Source: Ktedonobacterales bacterium (GTDB taxonomy: Bacteria; Chloroflexota; Ktedonobacteria; Ktedonobacterales; JACDGC01). Taken from it: a stretch of 5,066 bases of DNA. Positions within the stretch are counted from its first letter, which is position 1. Each line of letters begins with the position of its first letter. The position numbers and the translations under genes were made by a program. The notes beneath the pieces are model-generated. The model made no database searches. It worked only from the letters and a program-made list of their open reading frames with translations, and was not told where the DNA came from. Shown one piece after another: positions 1-5,066 of the stretch. The stretch covers positions 1 to 5,066 of the forward strand of contig JACDGC010000345.1 in the NCBI GenBank assembly GCA_013815535.1, written 5' to 3'.

Positions 1-474
1 AGCGGCAAGTGGGCCGTCGCAGAGATGCCCCAGTGGACCGCTGGCAGCCATGATTCCGCCTTCTGGGGCGGTTCGGGTATCTCCGTTGTCGCGGGCTCGA
101 AGCACCCCAAAGAGGCTGCTGAGTTTGCCCAGTGGTATCTGACCAATGCCGACAGCCTGAAGATCGGCGTCAATGAGATCGGTTGGTATCCTTCCAACCT
201 CGACGCACGCCAAAGTGCTCTCACGACTCCCGATCCGTTCTTCGCCGGTTCCACCGCTGGTGGCCAGATCGTCGATAAGATTTTCTCGGAAGTGACCATC
301 CCCGCTGGGTGGAAGTTCCCGCCCAACCTCGATGCCGTCACCAACTTCCAGGGAAATGATTTCAACACGTCGATCACCAACCACCTCTCATTGGTGAGTG
401 CCCTGCCCAACATCCAAAGCCAAGTCATCAGTGACTTGACCAGCCTGGGCATCACTGCCAAAGCGGGGAGCTAA
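1..474 (+). CDS. Sugar ABC transporter substrate-binding protein, C-terminal part (5' end outside window)
   Basis: The frame is open from base 1 and ends at TAA 472-474, giving the last 157 residues of a protein whose family is usually about 420-450 residues. The visible part resembles the C-terminal lobe of family 1 extracellular solute-binding proteins (CUT1 class). It has a Trp- and Gly-rich stretch (AFWGGSGISVV, residues 19-29 of the fragment) followed by GSKHPKEAAEFAQWYL (32-47), the characteristic helix after the ligand-binding loop. The signal peptide or lipobox would lie upstream and cannot be checked. The protein would sit outside the membrane, capture an oligosaccharide and hand it to the two permeases encoded next. 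Its position before two permease genes and a GH1 gene matches CebE of the actinobacterial cellobiose/cellotriose system, but the substrate is inferred only from neighbours. The family call is firm and the substrate is not. ATG at 25 is internal and is not the real start. Confidence 0.88.
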   Translation, partial: SGKWAVAEMPQWTAGSHDSAFWGGSGISVVAGSKHPKEAAEFAQWYLTNADSLKIGVNEIGWYPSNLDARQSALTTPDPFFAGSTAGGQIVDKIFSEVTIPAGWKFPPNLDAVTNFQGNDFNTSITNHLSLVSALPNIQSQVISDLTSLGITAKAGS

Positions 475-489
475 CCTCCCCACCGTAGC

Positions 490-528
490 GGGCGATAGTG
501 TATGATCGCGTATCATTCACTATTGCCC
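490..528 (+). promoter_or_regulatory. Intercistronic stem-loop between binding-protein and permease genes
   Basis: Bases 490-506 pair with 512-528 around a five-base loop (CGCGT, 507-511). Of 17 positions, 15 are Watson-Crick, one is G-U (494/524) and one is a T-T mismatch (501/517). The stem begins 15 bases after the binding-protein stop codon. No T-run follows (TCTGCGAATC), so it is not a typical strong intrinsic terminator. In maltose-type operons, a stem-loop between the binding-protein gene and the permease genes stabilises the upstream mRNA and raises binding protein over permease. I infer the same role here. A protein-binding operator is the alternative, since the core ATGAT-CGCGT-ATCAT is also a DNA palindrome. 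Confidence 0.75.
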
Positions 529-570
529 TCTGCGAATCGCACCACCCTGAGGATTACTCATTTTCTGACG

Positions 571-577
571 AGAGGAA
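571..577 (+). promoter_or_regulatory. Ribosome binding site that decides the permease 1 start
   Basis: AGAGGAA lies 8 bases before ATG 586. The other in-frame ATG, at 502, lies inside the stem of the 490-528 hairpin, has no purine-rich site at a suitable distance, and would add 28 residues that do not look like a permease N-terminus. The start at 586 is therefore preferred. Confidence 0.75.
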
Positions 578-585
578 CCTGCACG

Positions 586-1536
586 ATGGCTACCAAGACC
601 GATCTTGTAGCAGCCCCCCCAATGGCGCGGGTGACACCATCGCCTGCGGTAAAGCCAAACCGCTCTTGGGCATGGATCTGGCCCTACATATTTCTTTTGC
701 CGTTCTTGCTCGTCTTTGTCCTATTTTTCGTGGTACCGTTTGTTTTTGACATTTCGCAAAGTTTCTACACCGAAAGGCATGCAGGTGGGTTGGGCCTTAC
801 GCCCCCCAAAGTGGTATGGGCAGGCTTTGAAAATTATGCTAAAGCATTGACCGATCCCGATTTCTGGGATGGCTTTCGCCGCGTGCTGCTGTTTGGCATC
901 GTCCAGATCCCCCTTATGATGGCGCTCGCACTGGGGATTGCCCTCTTGATGGACTCAGCAGTGATACGCTTCCGGCGCTTCTTTCGCCTGGCTGCTTTCA
1001 TTCCCTACGCGGTGCCGGGCGTTGTCGCGGCCATCTTGTGGAGCTTCTTCTACACGCCAACCATCAGCCCCATCACTCAGGGATTACATAATTTACATCT
1101 TGGTGCACCCGACTTCCTGGGAACATCGACCATCCTTTGGTCGATCGGCAATATCGCGACCTGGGAGTTCACTGGCTATAACATGCTCATTTTCTTTGCT
1201 GCCATGCAGGCGATTCCCCAGGAATTATACGAAGCCGCACGCATTGATGGCCTGAATGAGGTTGGCATCGCTCGACGTATCAAGATCCCGATGATCTCAC
1301 CGGCATTGCGTCTGGGGTTACTCTTCTCGATGATCGGGACGCTCCAGCTCTTCAATGAACCCGAGATTCTCAAGAACGTGTCGGGGGCCATCACACCGAC
1401 CTTCACGCCCAACATTTTTGCTTATAACATCGCCATCATCCAAACGAACTTCTATTATGGTGGTGCCATCGCAGCTATCCTGGGCCTGATTACCTTCGTG
1501 TTTTCCTTCGTGTTCATGCGCTTCTCGCAGCGCTAG
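586..1536 (+). CDS. Carbohydrate ABC transporter permease, CUT1 family, MalF/CebF-like
   Basis: This 316-residue inner-membrane protein is one half of the transmembrane channel of a binding-protein-dependent sugar importer. About six hydrophobic segments are visible, near residues 31-55, 100-122, 135-155, 183-207, 240-257 and 290-313. The cytoplasmic EAA loop that docks on the ATPase is well preserved: EAARIDG at 216-222, then IKIP ending at Pro235, matching the EAA---G---------I-LP consensus. The short first periplasmic loop (about 56-98) is typical of CUT1 MalF-type subunits outside the enterobacteria. The start at ATG 586 is chosen on its AGAGGAA site; an upstream ATG at 502 is rejected. 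The next gene begins 18 bases after the stop, so the two permeases are surely co-transcribed and act as a heterodimer. Transport of cello-oligosaccharides is inferred from the GH1 and GH12 neighbours. Other beta-glucosides or xyloglucan fragments remain possible. Confidence 0.93.
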   Translation: MATKTDLVAAPPMARVTPSPAVKPNRSWAWIWPYIFLLPFLLVFVLFFVVPFVFDISQSFYTERHAGGLGLTPPKVVWAGFENYAKALTDPDFWDGFRRVLLFGIVQIPLMMALALGIALLMDSAVIRFRRFFRLAAFIPYAVPGVVAAILWSFFYTPTISPITQGLHNLHLGAPDFLGTSTILWSIGNIATWEFTGYNMLIFFAAMQAIPQELYEAARIDGLNEVGIARRIKIPMISPALRLGLLFSMIGTLQLFNEPEILKNVSGAITPTFTPNIFAYNIAIIQTNFYYGGAIAAILGLITFVFSFVFMRFSQR

Positions 1537-1554
1537 CAAAGAAAGGGCTGTCGC

Positions 1555-2475
1555 ATGGCTACCATTCCCACCGAGATCCAAACTGTCGCACCCGAGCGAC
1601 AGAGCACTGATCGTCCCCAAGTGCTCATTGGCAACAAGCCCTTCGCACCCAAGAACCTCATTGGGCTGGTGTTCTTGATCGCGATGAGCATCTATTTCCT
1701 GACGCCGCTCTATTGGCTCTTCATTGCTTCCACGAAGGACAATACCGATCTGTTTGCGTCCTTTGGTTTATGGTTCGCTGATTTCAACCTCTTTACGAAC
1801 ATTGGCGAACTCTTCACCCACCAAAACGGCATCTATGGCCGCTGGATTATCAACACCATCCTCTACGCGGTGGTGGGTGGTGCAGCCAGCACGCTCGTTT
1901 CAGCGATGGCGGGCTATGCCCTATCGAAGTACCGCTTCCGTGGCCATGCCCTGGTCTATGGTCTGGTGCTGGGAGCCGCGCTGGTGCCACCAACCACCTT
2001 GGCCATCCCCATCTATCTGCTCGAAAGCAAAGCGGGCTTCGCCAATTCCTATTGGGCCGTGTTGTTGCCAGCTTTGCTGAGCCCTCTCGGCGTCTTTTTG
2101 ACGCGCGTCTATGCCAACGTTTCCGTCTCGGATGACCTCATCGCGGCAGCGCGGGTGGATGGCGCCAACGAGTTCCGCATCTTTTGGTCGGTGAGCCTGC
2201 CCATCCTCGTGCCGGGGATGATCACGATCTTCCTCTTCCAGTTCGTCGCCATCTGGAATAACTTCTTCTTGCCCTTGATCGTGCTCAGCGATCCAAACCT
2301 CTACCCCGTCAACCTGGGGCTGGCCACCTGGAACTTTGACCCAGCCTCGCATGAGCTTCTCTATAACCTCATCGTGACGGGGGCATTTGTTGCCGTGGTG
2401 CCTGTCATCTTGATTTTCTTGTTCTTGCAACGCTACTGGCGCGCTGGCTTGTCGTTTGGCAGCGTCACGGGCTAA
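1555..2475 (+). CDS. Carbohydrate ABC transporter permease, CUT1 family, MalG/CebG-like
   Basis: This 306-residue protein is the partner permease. A hydrophilic N-terminus of about 33 residues is followed by hydrophobic segments near 34-57, 101-122, 131-155, 164-186, 220-243 and 270-291. The C-terminal pattern FLQRYWRAGLSFGSVTG is the usual MalG-type ending. The EAA loop reads AAARVDGANEFRIF from residue 197, with LP at 215-216. The usual leading Glu is Ala197 here, while the Gly203 and Leu-Pro positions are kept. GAAAGG at 1541-1546 lies 8 bases before ATG 1555 and supports the start. Only 18 bases separate it from the first permease gene, which implies tight coupling. No ATPase gene follows. 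The next gene is a GH1 glycosidase, so the pair must rely on an ATPase encoded elsewhere (MsiK-like sharing is common for CUT1 systems). The family call is firm and the substrate is inferred. Confidence 0.93.
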   Translation: MATIPTEIQTVAPERQSTDRPQVLIGNKPFAPKNLIGLVFLIAMSIYFLTPLYWLFIASTKDNTDLFASFGLWFADFNLFTNIGELFTHQNGIYGRWIINTILYAVVGGAASTLVSAMAGYALSKYRFRGHALVYGLVLGAALVPPTTLAIPIYLLESKAGFANSYWAVLLPALLSPLGVFLTRVYANVSVSDDLIAAARVDGANEFRIFWSVSLPILVPGMITIFLFQFVAIWNNFFLPLIVLSDPNLYPVNLGLATWNFDPASHELLYNLIVTGAFVAVVPVILIFLFLQRYWRAGLSFGSVTG

Positions 2476-2498
2476 GGTGTCGCGCGGATCTGGCGTGC

Positions 2499-2544
2499 CA
2501 ACCAGTGCGGGCGTGGCGTCGTCTCGGTGCCCGCGCACTGGTTG
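2499..2544 (+). promoter_or_regulatory. GC-rich intercistronic stem-loop between permease 2 and GH1 genes
   Basis: Bases 2499-2512 (CAACCAGTGCGGGC) pair with 2529-2544 (GCCCGCGCACTGGTTG). This gives 14 Watson-Crick pairs with a two-base bulge on the right arm and a 16-base loop. It begins 23 bases after the permease stop. The following bases (CCCTAGCCTCTCTTACCC) are pyrimidine-rich but hold no real T-run, so full termination is doubtful. Partial termination or protection of the transporter mRNA from 3' decay is more likely, and would let GH1 expression differ from that of the permeases. Confidence 0.7.
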
Positions 2545-2593
2545 CCCTAGCCTCTCTTACCCAAAAACCGTTCACGATTAGGAGCGCGTCGCC

Positions 2594-3961
2594 ATGCAAG
2601 ACACACCGTTTGATCCAGCCTTCCCCGCCGATTTTCTCTGGGGGGCCAGCACCTCGGCATATCAAATCGAAGGCGCCGTGCATGAGGATGGGCGTGGGGC
2701 CTCCATCTGGGATCAGTTTGCCGCGACCCCAGGGAAGACGTTCGCAGGCGAAAGCGGCGAGGTCGCGTGCGACCACTACCACCGCATGCCCGAAGACGTG
2801 GAACTGATGGCGTCCATGAACATGGGAGCTTATCGTTTCTCGGTGGCTTGGCCACGCGTCCAACCCGATGGCAGTGGTCCGGTGAATGCCAAGGGCCTCG
2901 ACTTCTATGATCGCCTGGTGGATGCGTTGTTGGCCCACCACATCACCCCGGTGCTCACCTTGCACCACTGGGATCTGCCGCTGGCGCTCTATGAGCGCGG
3001 TGGGTGGCTCAACCGCGAGACGGCGGCATGCTTCGCTGACTATGCCGAGATCGTCGCGCGCCGCTTGGGCGATCGGGTGCCGTGGTGGTTGACCATCAAC
3101 GAACCCTGGTGTGCAGCATTTTTGGGGTATGGCAATGGCCTGCACGCGCCGGGCAAGCAGGATATGCCCTCGGCCTTCACGGCGGGGCACCACCTGCTGC
3201 TGGCGCATGGCATGGCGATGCAACGTCTGCGGTCGATCCTGCCCCAGGGCGCGCAATTGGGTATCGCGCTCAATCTGAATCCGAGCTATGCCCACGATAA
3301 TTCGCCGGAAACGCTGCGGGCCGTGCAAGAGGTTGATCGCTTCAATAACAGTTGGTTTCTTGATCCCATCTTTCGGGGGAGCTACCCTGAGCAACTCTTC
3401 GCCGATTTCCACACCAACCCACCCCCCATCGAAGATGGCGACATGGCCGTGATCATGACGCCACTCGACTACCTGGGGGTCAACTATTATTCGCGCGCGC
3501 TCATACCGCTGCACCAAGGGACGAGCCCCGTCGGCACCAGCTCGGCCACGGTCGTCTCGGACCAAAACGGCAATTTCACCGAAATGGGCTGGGAGATTTA
3601 CCCGCCCGGCTTGACCGACCTGATGATGCAACTCCACCGCGACTACCACTCGCCCAAGATTGTCATCACCGAAAATGGGGCGGCCTTCGCGGATGTGTGG
3701 GATGGCGGCGACACCGTTGACGATCCACGGCGTACGGAATATCTGCAAGCGCATATTCGCGCGCTCGCGGCGGCGCAGGCCCAAGGCGTGCCAGTGGGTG
3801 GTTACCTTGCCTGGTCGCTGATGGATAATTTCGAGTGGGCGGAAGGCTATAGCAAGCGATTTGGCCTCGTCTATGTCGATTTCCCCACCCAACGGCGCAT
3901 CGTCAAGGCCAGTGGCCTATGGTATGCCGCCTTCATGCGTCAGCAGCGGACCCGCGAGTAG
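2594..3961 (+). CDS. Cytoplasmic GH1 beta-glucosidase (cellobiase)
   Basis: This 455-residue protein is a complete family GH1 (beta/alpha)8-barrel enzyme; the family usual length is 440-480. The N-terminal signature FLWGASTSAYQIEG is at 14-27. The acid/base motif TINEP is at 167-171 with Glu170, and the nucleophile motif ITENG is at 358-362 with Glu360, so both retaining catalytic residues are present. The glucose-binding residues of the -1 site are also recognisable: Gln24, His125-Trp126 in LHHWDLP, Asn169, Tyr299 in NYYS, Trp407, and Glu414-Trp415 in DNFEWAEGY. There is no signal peptide, so it acts in the cytoplasm and releases glucose from imported beta-glucosides. TTAGGAG at 2578-2584, 9 bases before ATG 2594, supports the start. 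Its place behind a binding protein and two permeases matches BglC of the ceb operon. Cellobiose or cellotriose is the most likely substrate; beta-galactoside, beta-fucoside or 6-phospho activity cannot be fully excluded. The absence of a PTS system argues against a phospho-beta-glucosidase. Confidence 0.95.
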   Translation: MQDTPFDPAFPADFLWGASTSAYQIEGAVHEDGRGASIWDQFAATPGKTFAGESGEVACDHYHRMPEDVELMASMNMGAYRFSVAWPRVQPDGSGPVNAKGLDFYDRLVDALLAHHITPVLTLHHWDLPLALYERGGWLNRETAACFADYAEIVARRLGDRVPWWLTINEPWCAAFLGYGNGLHAPGKQDMPSAFTAGHHLLLAHGMAMQRLRSILPQGAQLGIALNLNPSYAHDNSPETLRAVQEVDRFNNSWFLDPIFRGSYPEQLFADFHTNPPPIEDGDMAVIMTPLDYLGVNYYSRALIPLHQGTSPVGTSSATVVSDQNGNFTEMGWEIYPPGLTDLMMQLHRDYHSPKIVITENGAAFADVWDGGDTVDDPRRTEYLQAHIRALAAAQAQGVPVGGYLAWSLMDNFEWAEGYSKRFGLVYVDFPTQRRIVKASGLWYAAFMRQQRTRE

Positions 3962-3964
3962 CGA

Positions 3965-4020
3965 GCAACATTTGCCGCGATGGGTGATTGTGCGCTCCAC
4001 AGCGTTGCCCATGATGTTGC
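3965..4020 (+). terminator. Imperfect long stem-loop just after the GH1 gene
   Basis: GCAACAT (3965-3971) pairs perfectly with ATGTTGC (4014-4020). Inside it, ATGGGTGA (3980-3987) pairs with TTGCCCAT (4005-4012) using two G-U wobbles, and TGTG/CACA (3989-3992 with 3998-4001) closes a five-base loop. The left side has an eight-base internal bulge. It starts three bases after the stop codon. It lacks a following T-run, so it is a candidate 3' end or mRNA-protecting structure rather than a clear intrinsic terminator. Confidence 0.4.
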
Positions 4021-4021
4021 A

Positions 4022-4065
4022 GTCGCGCGGCATTCAGCCATGCGCGACGTTAGCGCCAGCCTTTT
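4022..4065 (+). terminator. GC-rich hairpin with delayed T-run, candidate end of the transporter-GH1 operon
   Basis: GTCGCGCGGC (4022-4031) pairs with GCC (4037-4039) and GCGCGAC (4042-4048), giving ten pairs with a two-base AT bulge and a five-base loop. TTTT follows at 4062-4065, 13 bases beyond the stem, which is further than in a standard intrinsic terminator. Together with the preceding stem-loop and the 222-base gap it probably marks a transcript boundary before the GH12 gene. The mechanism is uncertain. Confidence 0.45.
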
Positions 4066-4115
4066 GTGAAAAATTCAACCAGGCATGCTGCATTCGCGTG
4101 TGCCTGAGGTGCCCA

Positions 4116-4151
4116 AACGTTGCTCATTCAAGGAGTTTGGCGGTAACGTTG
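4116..4151 (+). repeat. Two direct copies of AACGTTG upstream of the GH12 gene
   Basis: AACGTTG occurs at 4116-4122 and 4145-4151, 29 bases apart from start to start. Each contains the palindrome AACGTT with a central CG, as found in many LacI-family operators, and GDP-like dyads are absent beyond these six bases. The second copy abuts GACGTC (4151-4156). A weak -35/-10-like pair (TTGCTC 4120-4125 and TAACGT 4144-4149, 18-base spacing) overlaps them. This could be the GH12 promoter/operator region, but the match is weak and chance is possible. Confidence 0.2.
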
Positions 4152-4168
4152 ACGTCCCACTTTCAAGC

Positions 4169-4174
4169 AAGGAG
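4169..4174 (+). promoter_or_regulatory. Ribosome binding site of the GH12 gene
   Basis: AAGGAG lies 9 bases before ATG 4184, an optimal arrangement. It supports a start that places a standard signal peptide at the N-terminus. The frame stays open further upstream, but there is no better-placed start. Confidence 0.75.
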
Positions 4175-4183
4175 AAAGGATTC

Positions 4184-5066
4184 ATGTTGCATCGTACCCC
4201 GCGTTTCGTGTCATCACGCATCTTGGTCATTGTCACGCTGGTGGGAGTTGTGGTTGGGGTGAGCGGCCTGCTGTTGGTCGTCAGCCCTTTCACGGCCTCG
4301 CGAGCGGTGGCGGCCTCCGTCCCCACCTGCTCCCCCACTGGCACCGTTGATGTGAACGGCAAGACCTACGAGGTGCAAAACAACCAATGGAACTCGGCGG
4401 CGACGGGCCAAGAGTGCATCGGCGTGGATGATGTGTCGGGAGCCTTCAGCGTCACAACGGCCAACAATGTGTTGCCCACCAATGGCGCGCCCGCCTCGTA
4501 TCCCTCCATCTTCAAGGGCTGCCATTGGGGCAACTGCACCACCAACAGCAACTTGCCCATCCAGATGAGCAACCTCGCCAGCGCGAACTCCAGTTGGAGC
4601 ATCAGCACGGCCAGTGGCGCGTGGGATGCCGCCTATGACATCTGGTTCAACCAGACCCCCACCACCACCGGCCAACCCAATGGCACCGAGGTGATGATCT
4701 GGATCAACCATTCGGGACCGCCCCAACCCTTTGGTTCGCAGGTTGGCACCGCGACCATCAATGGGTCGAATTGGAACGTGTGGACGGGGACCCCCAATGG
4801 TGGCGGCACCAATTGGAATATCATCTCGTATGTTGACACCACCCCCACCACTTCCGTGAATTTCGATCTCAAGAACTTCTTTACGGATGCGGTCGCGCGC
4901 GGCTCGATCCAGAACAATTGGTATCTGCTGGATGTCGAAGCTGGCTTCGAGCTCTGGCAAAATGGTGCTGGCATGGCATCGCAGTCGTTCTCGGTCTCAC
5001 CAGTGGCGAATGGCGGTGGCCCCACGCCCACCCCAACTGCGACACCCCGCGCCGGAACCCCCACGC
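4184..5066 (+). CDS. Secreted GH12 endo-beta-1,4-glucanase with Pro/Thr linker (3' end outside window)
   Basis: The frame runs from ATG 4184 to the window edge without a stop, giving 294 visible residues. A signal peptide is clear: basic Arg4-Arg12, a hydrophobic core about 13-33, and a likely cleavage near AVA-A at 41-44. Residues about 48-272 form a family GH12 beta-jelly-roll domain. Markers are AAYDIWFN, NGTEVMIWINHSG with the expected nucleophile Glu169, and VEAGFELWQNG (251-261) with the expected acid/base Glu256. Cys49, Cys78, Cys113 and Cys118 are placed as the two short disulfides of streptomycete GH12 enzymes. From 277 the chain becomes GGG then PTPTPTATP, a flexible linker, so a further domain (often a carbohydrate-binding module) should follow beyond the window. 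The enzyme would cut cellulose, mixed-linkage glucan or xyloglucan outside the cell and feed the upstream transporter and GH1 enzyme. A 222-base gap with hairpins suggests it has its own promoter. The family call is firm; the preferred glucan is not known. Confidence 0.92.
   Translation, partial: MLHRTPRFVSSRILVIVTLVGVVVGVSGLLLVVSPFTASRAVAASVPTCSPTGTVDVNGKTYEVQNNQWNSAATGQECIGVDDVSGAFSVTTANNVLPTNGAPASYPSIFKGCHWGNCTTNSNLPIQMSNLASANSSWSISTASGAWDAAYDIWFNQTPTTTGQPNGTEVMIWINHSGPPQPFGSQVGTATINGSNWNVWTGTPNGGGTNWNIISYVDTTPTTSVNFDLKNFFTDAVARGSIQNNWYLLDVEAGFELWQNGAGMASQSFSVSPVANGGGPTPTPTATPRAGTPT

Noticed and set aside
502..585. Upstream ATG extending permease 1 by 28 residues
   Set aside because: The ATG at 502 lies within the 490-528 hairpin and has no ribosome binding site, and the added residues are unlike a permease N-terminus. 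ATG 586 has AGAGGAA 8 bases upstream.
2465..3892. Long open frame of 475 codons on the minus strand
   Set aside because: It lies opposite the GH1 gene, whose catalytic motifs are certain. The antisense translation is rich in Arg, His and Gly with no recognisable domain, as expected for an antisense shadow in GC-rich DNA.
2476..4183. Perfect CebR-type operator (TGGGAGCGCTCCCA)
   Set aside because: I looked for this known site of the actinobacterial cellobiose repressor in the gaps before the GH1 and GH12 genes and did not find it. Any regulation would use another site or lie upstream of the window.
3861..4262. Open frame of 133 codons spanning the GH1 end, the gap and the GH12 start
   Set aside because: It overlaps two well-supported genes in another frame, has no ribosome binding site and no recognisable domain. 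The gap is better explained by stem-loops and a promoter region.
4660..4860. ACC/CCC-rich short repeats in the GH12 coding region
   Set aside because: They encode ordinary Thr/Pro/Gly/Asn-rich surface loops of the GH12 domain and keep the frame. They are not an independent repeat element.
4214..4960. Open frame of 248 codons on the minus strand
   Set aside because: It is antisense to the GH12 gene. It is Gly/Arg/Asp-rich with no family features, while the + strand frame shows a signal peptide and both GH12 catalytic motifs.

Overview
The window reads as part of a plant-polysaccharide (beta-glucan/cellulose) utilisation locus from a free-living heterotrophic bacterium. All supported genes lie on the + strand. 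In order they are: the C-terminal end of a carbohydrate ABC transporter substrate-binding protein (1-474), two CUT1-type inner-membrane permeases (586-1536 and 1555-2475), a cytoplasmic family GH1 beta-glucosidase (2594-3961), and a secreted family GH12 endoglucanase that runs off the right edge inside a Pro/Thr linker (4184-5066).

The organism cannot be fixed from this window alone. The moderately high GC, the Gly-rich stretch followed by a PTPTPTATP-type linker in a secreted glycosidase, and the general style of the proteins suggest Chloroflexota, for example Ktedonobacteria or Herpetosiphon-like bacteria. This is inference. The gene order binding protein - permease - permease - GH1 enzyme matches the actinobacterial cebE-cebF-cebG-bglC cellobiose/cellotriose operon, so an actinobacterial or transferred origin is an alternative.

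The genes fit one working model. The GH12 enzyme cuts beta-1,4-glucan outside the cell. The binding protein and permease pair import the resulting oligosaccharides, and the GH1 enzyme splits them to glucose in the cytoplasm. No ATPase (MalK/MsiK type) and no regulator gene are visible, so the transporter is incomplete here. As in many CUT1 systems, a shared ATPase encoded elsewhere is likely.

The most notable non-coding signal is a series of long inverted repeats in the three larger intergenic gaps: 490-528 after the binding-protein gene, 2499-2544 after the second permease gene, and 3965-4020 plus 4022-4048 after the GH1 gene. The 18-base gap between the two permease genes has none. None of the hairpins is followed directly by a strong T-run. 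They look more like intercistronic stem-loops that set expression ratios by RNA stability or partial termination than like classical strong terminators. The last pair, in a 222-base gap, probably marks the end of the transporter-GH1 operon, with the GH12 gene transcribed at least partly on its own. I saw no RNA genes, CRISPR arrays, insertion sequences or phage features, and no clearly undescribed system.
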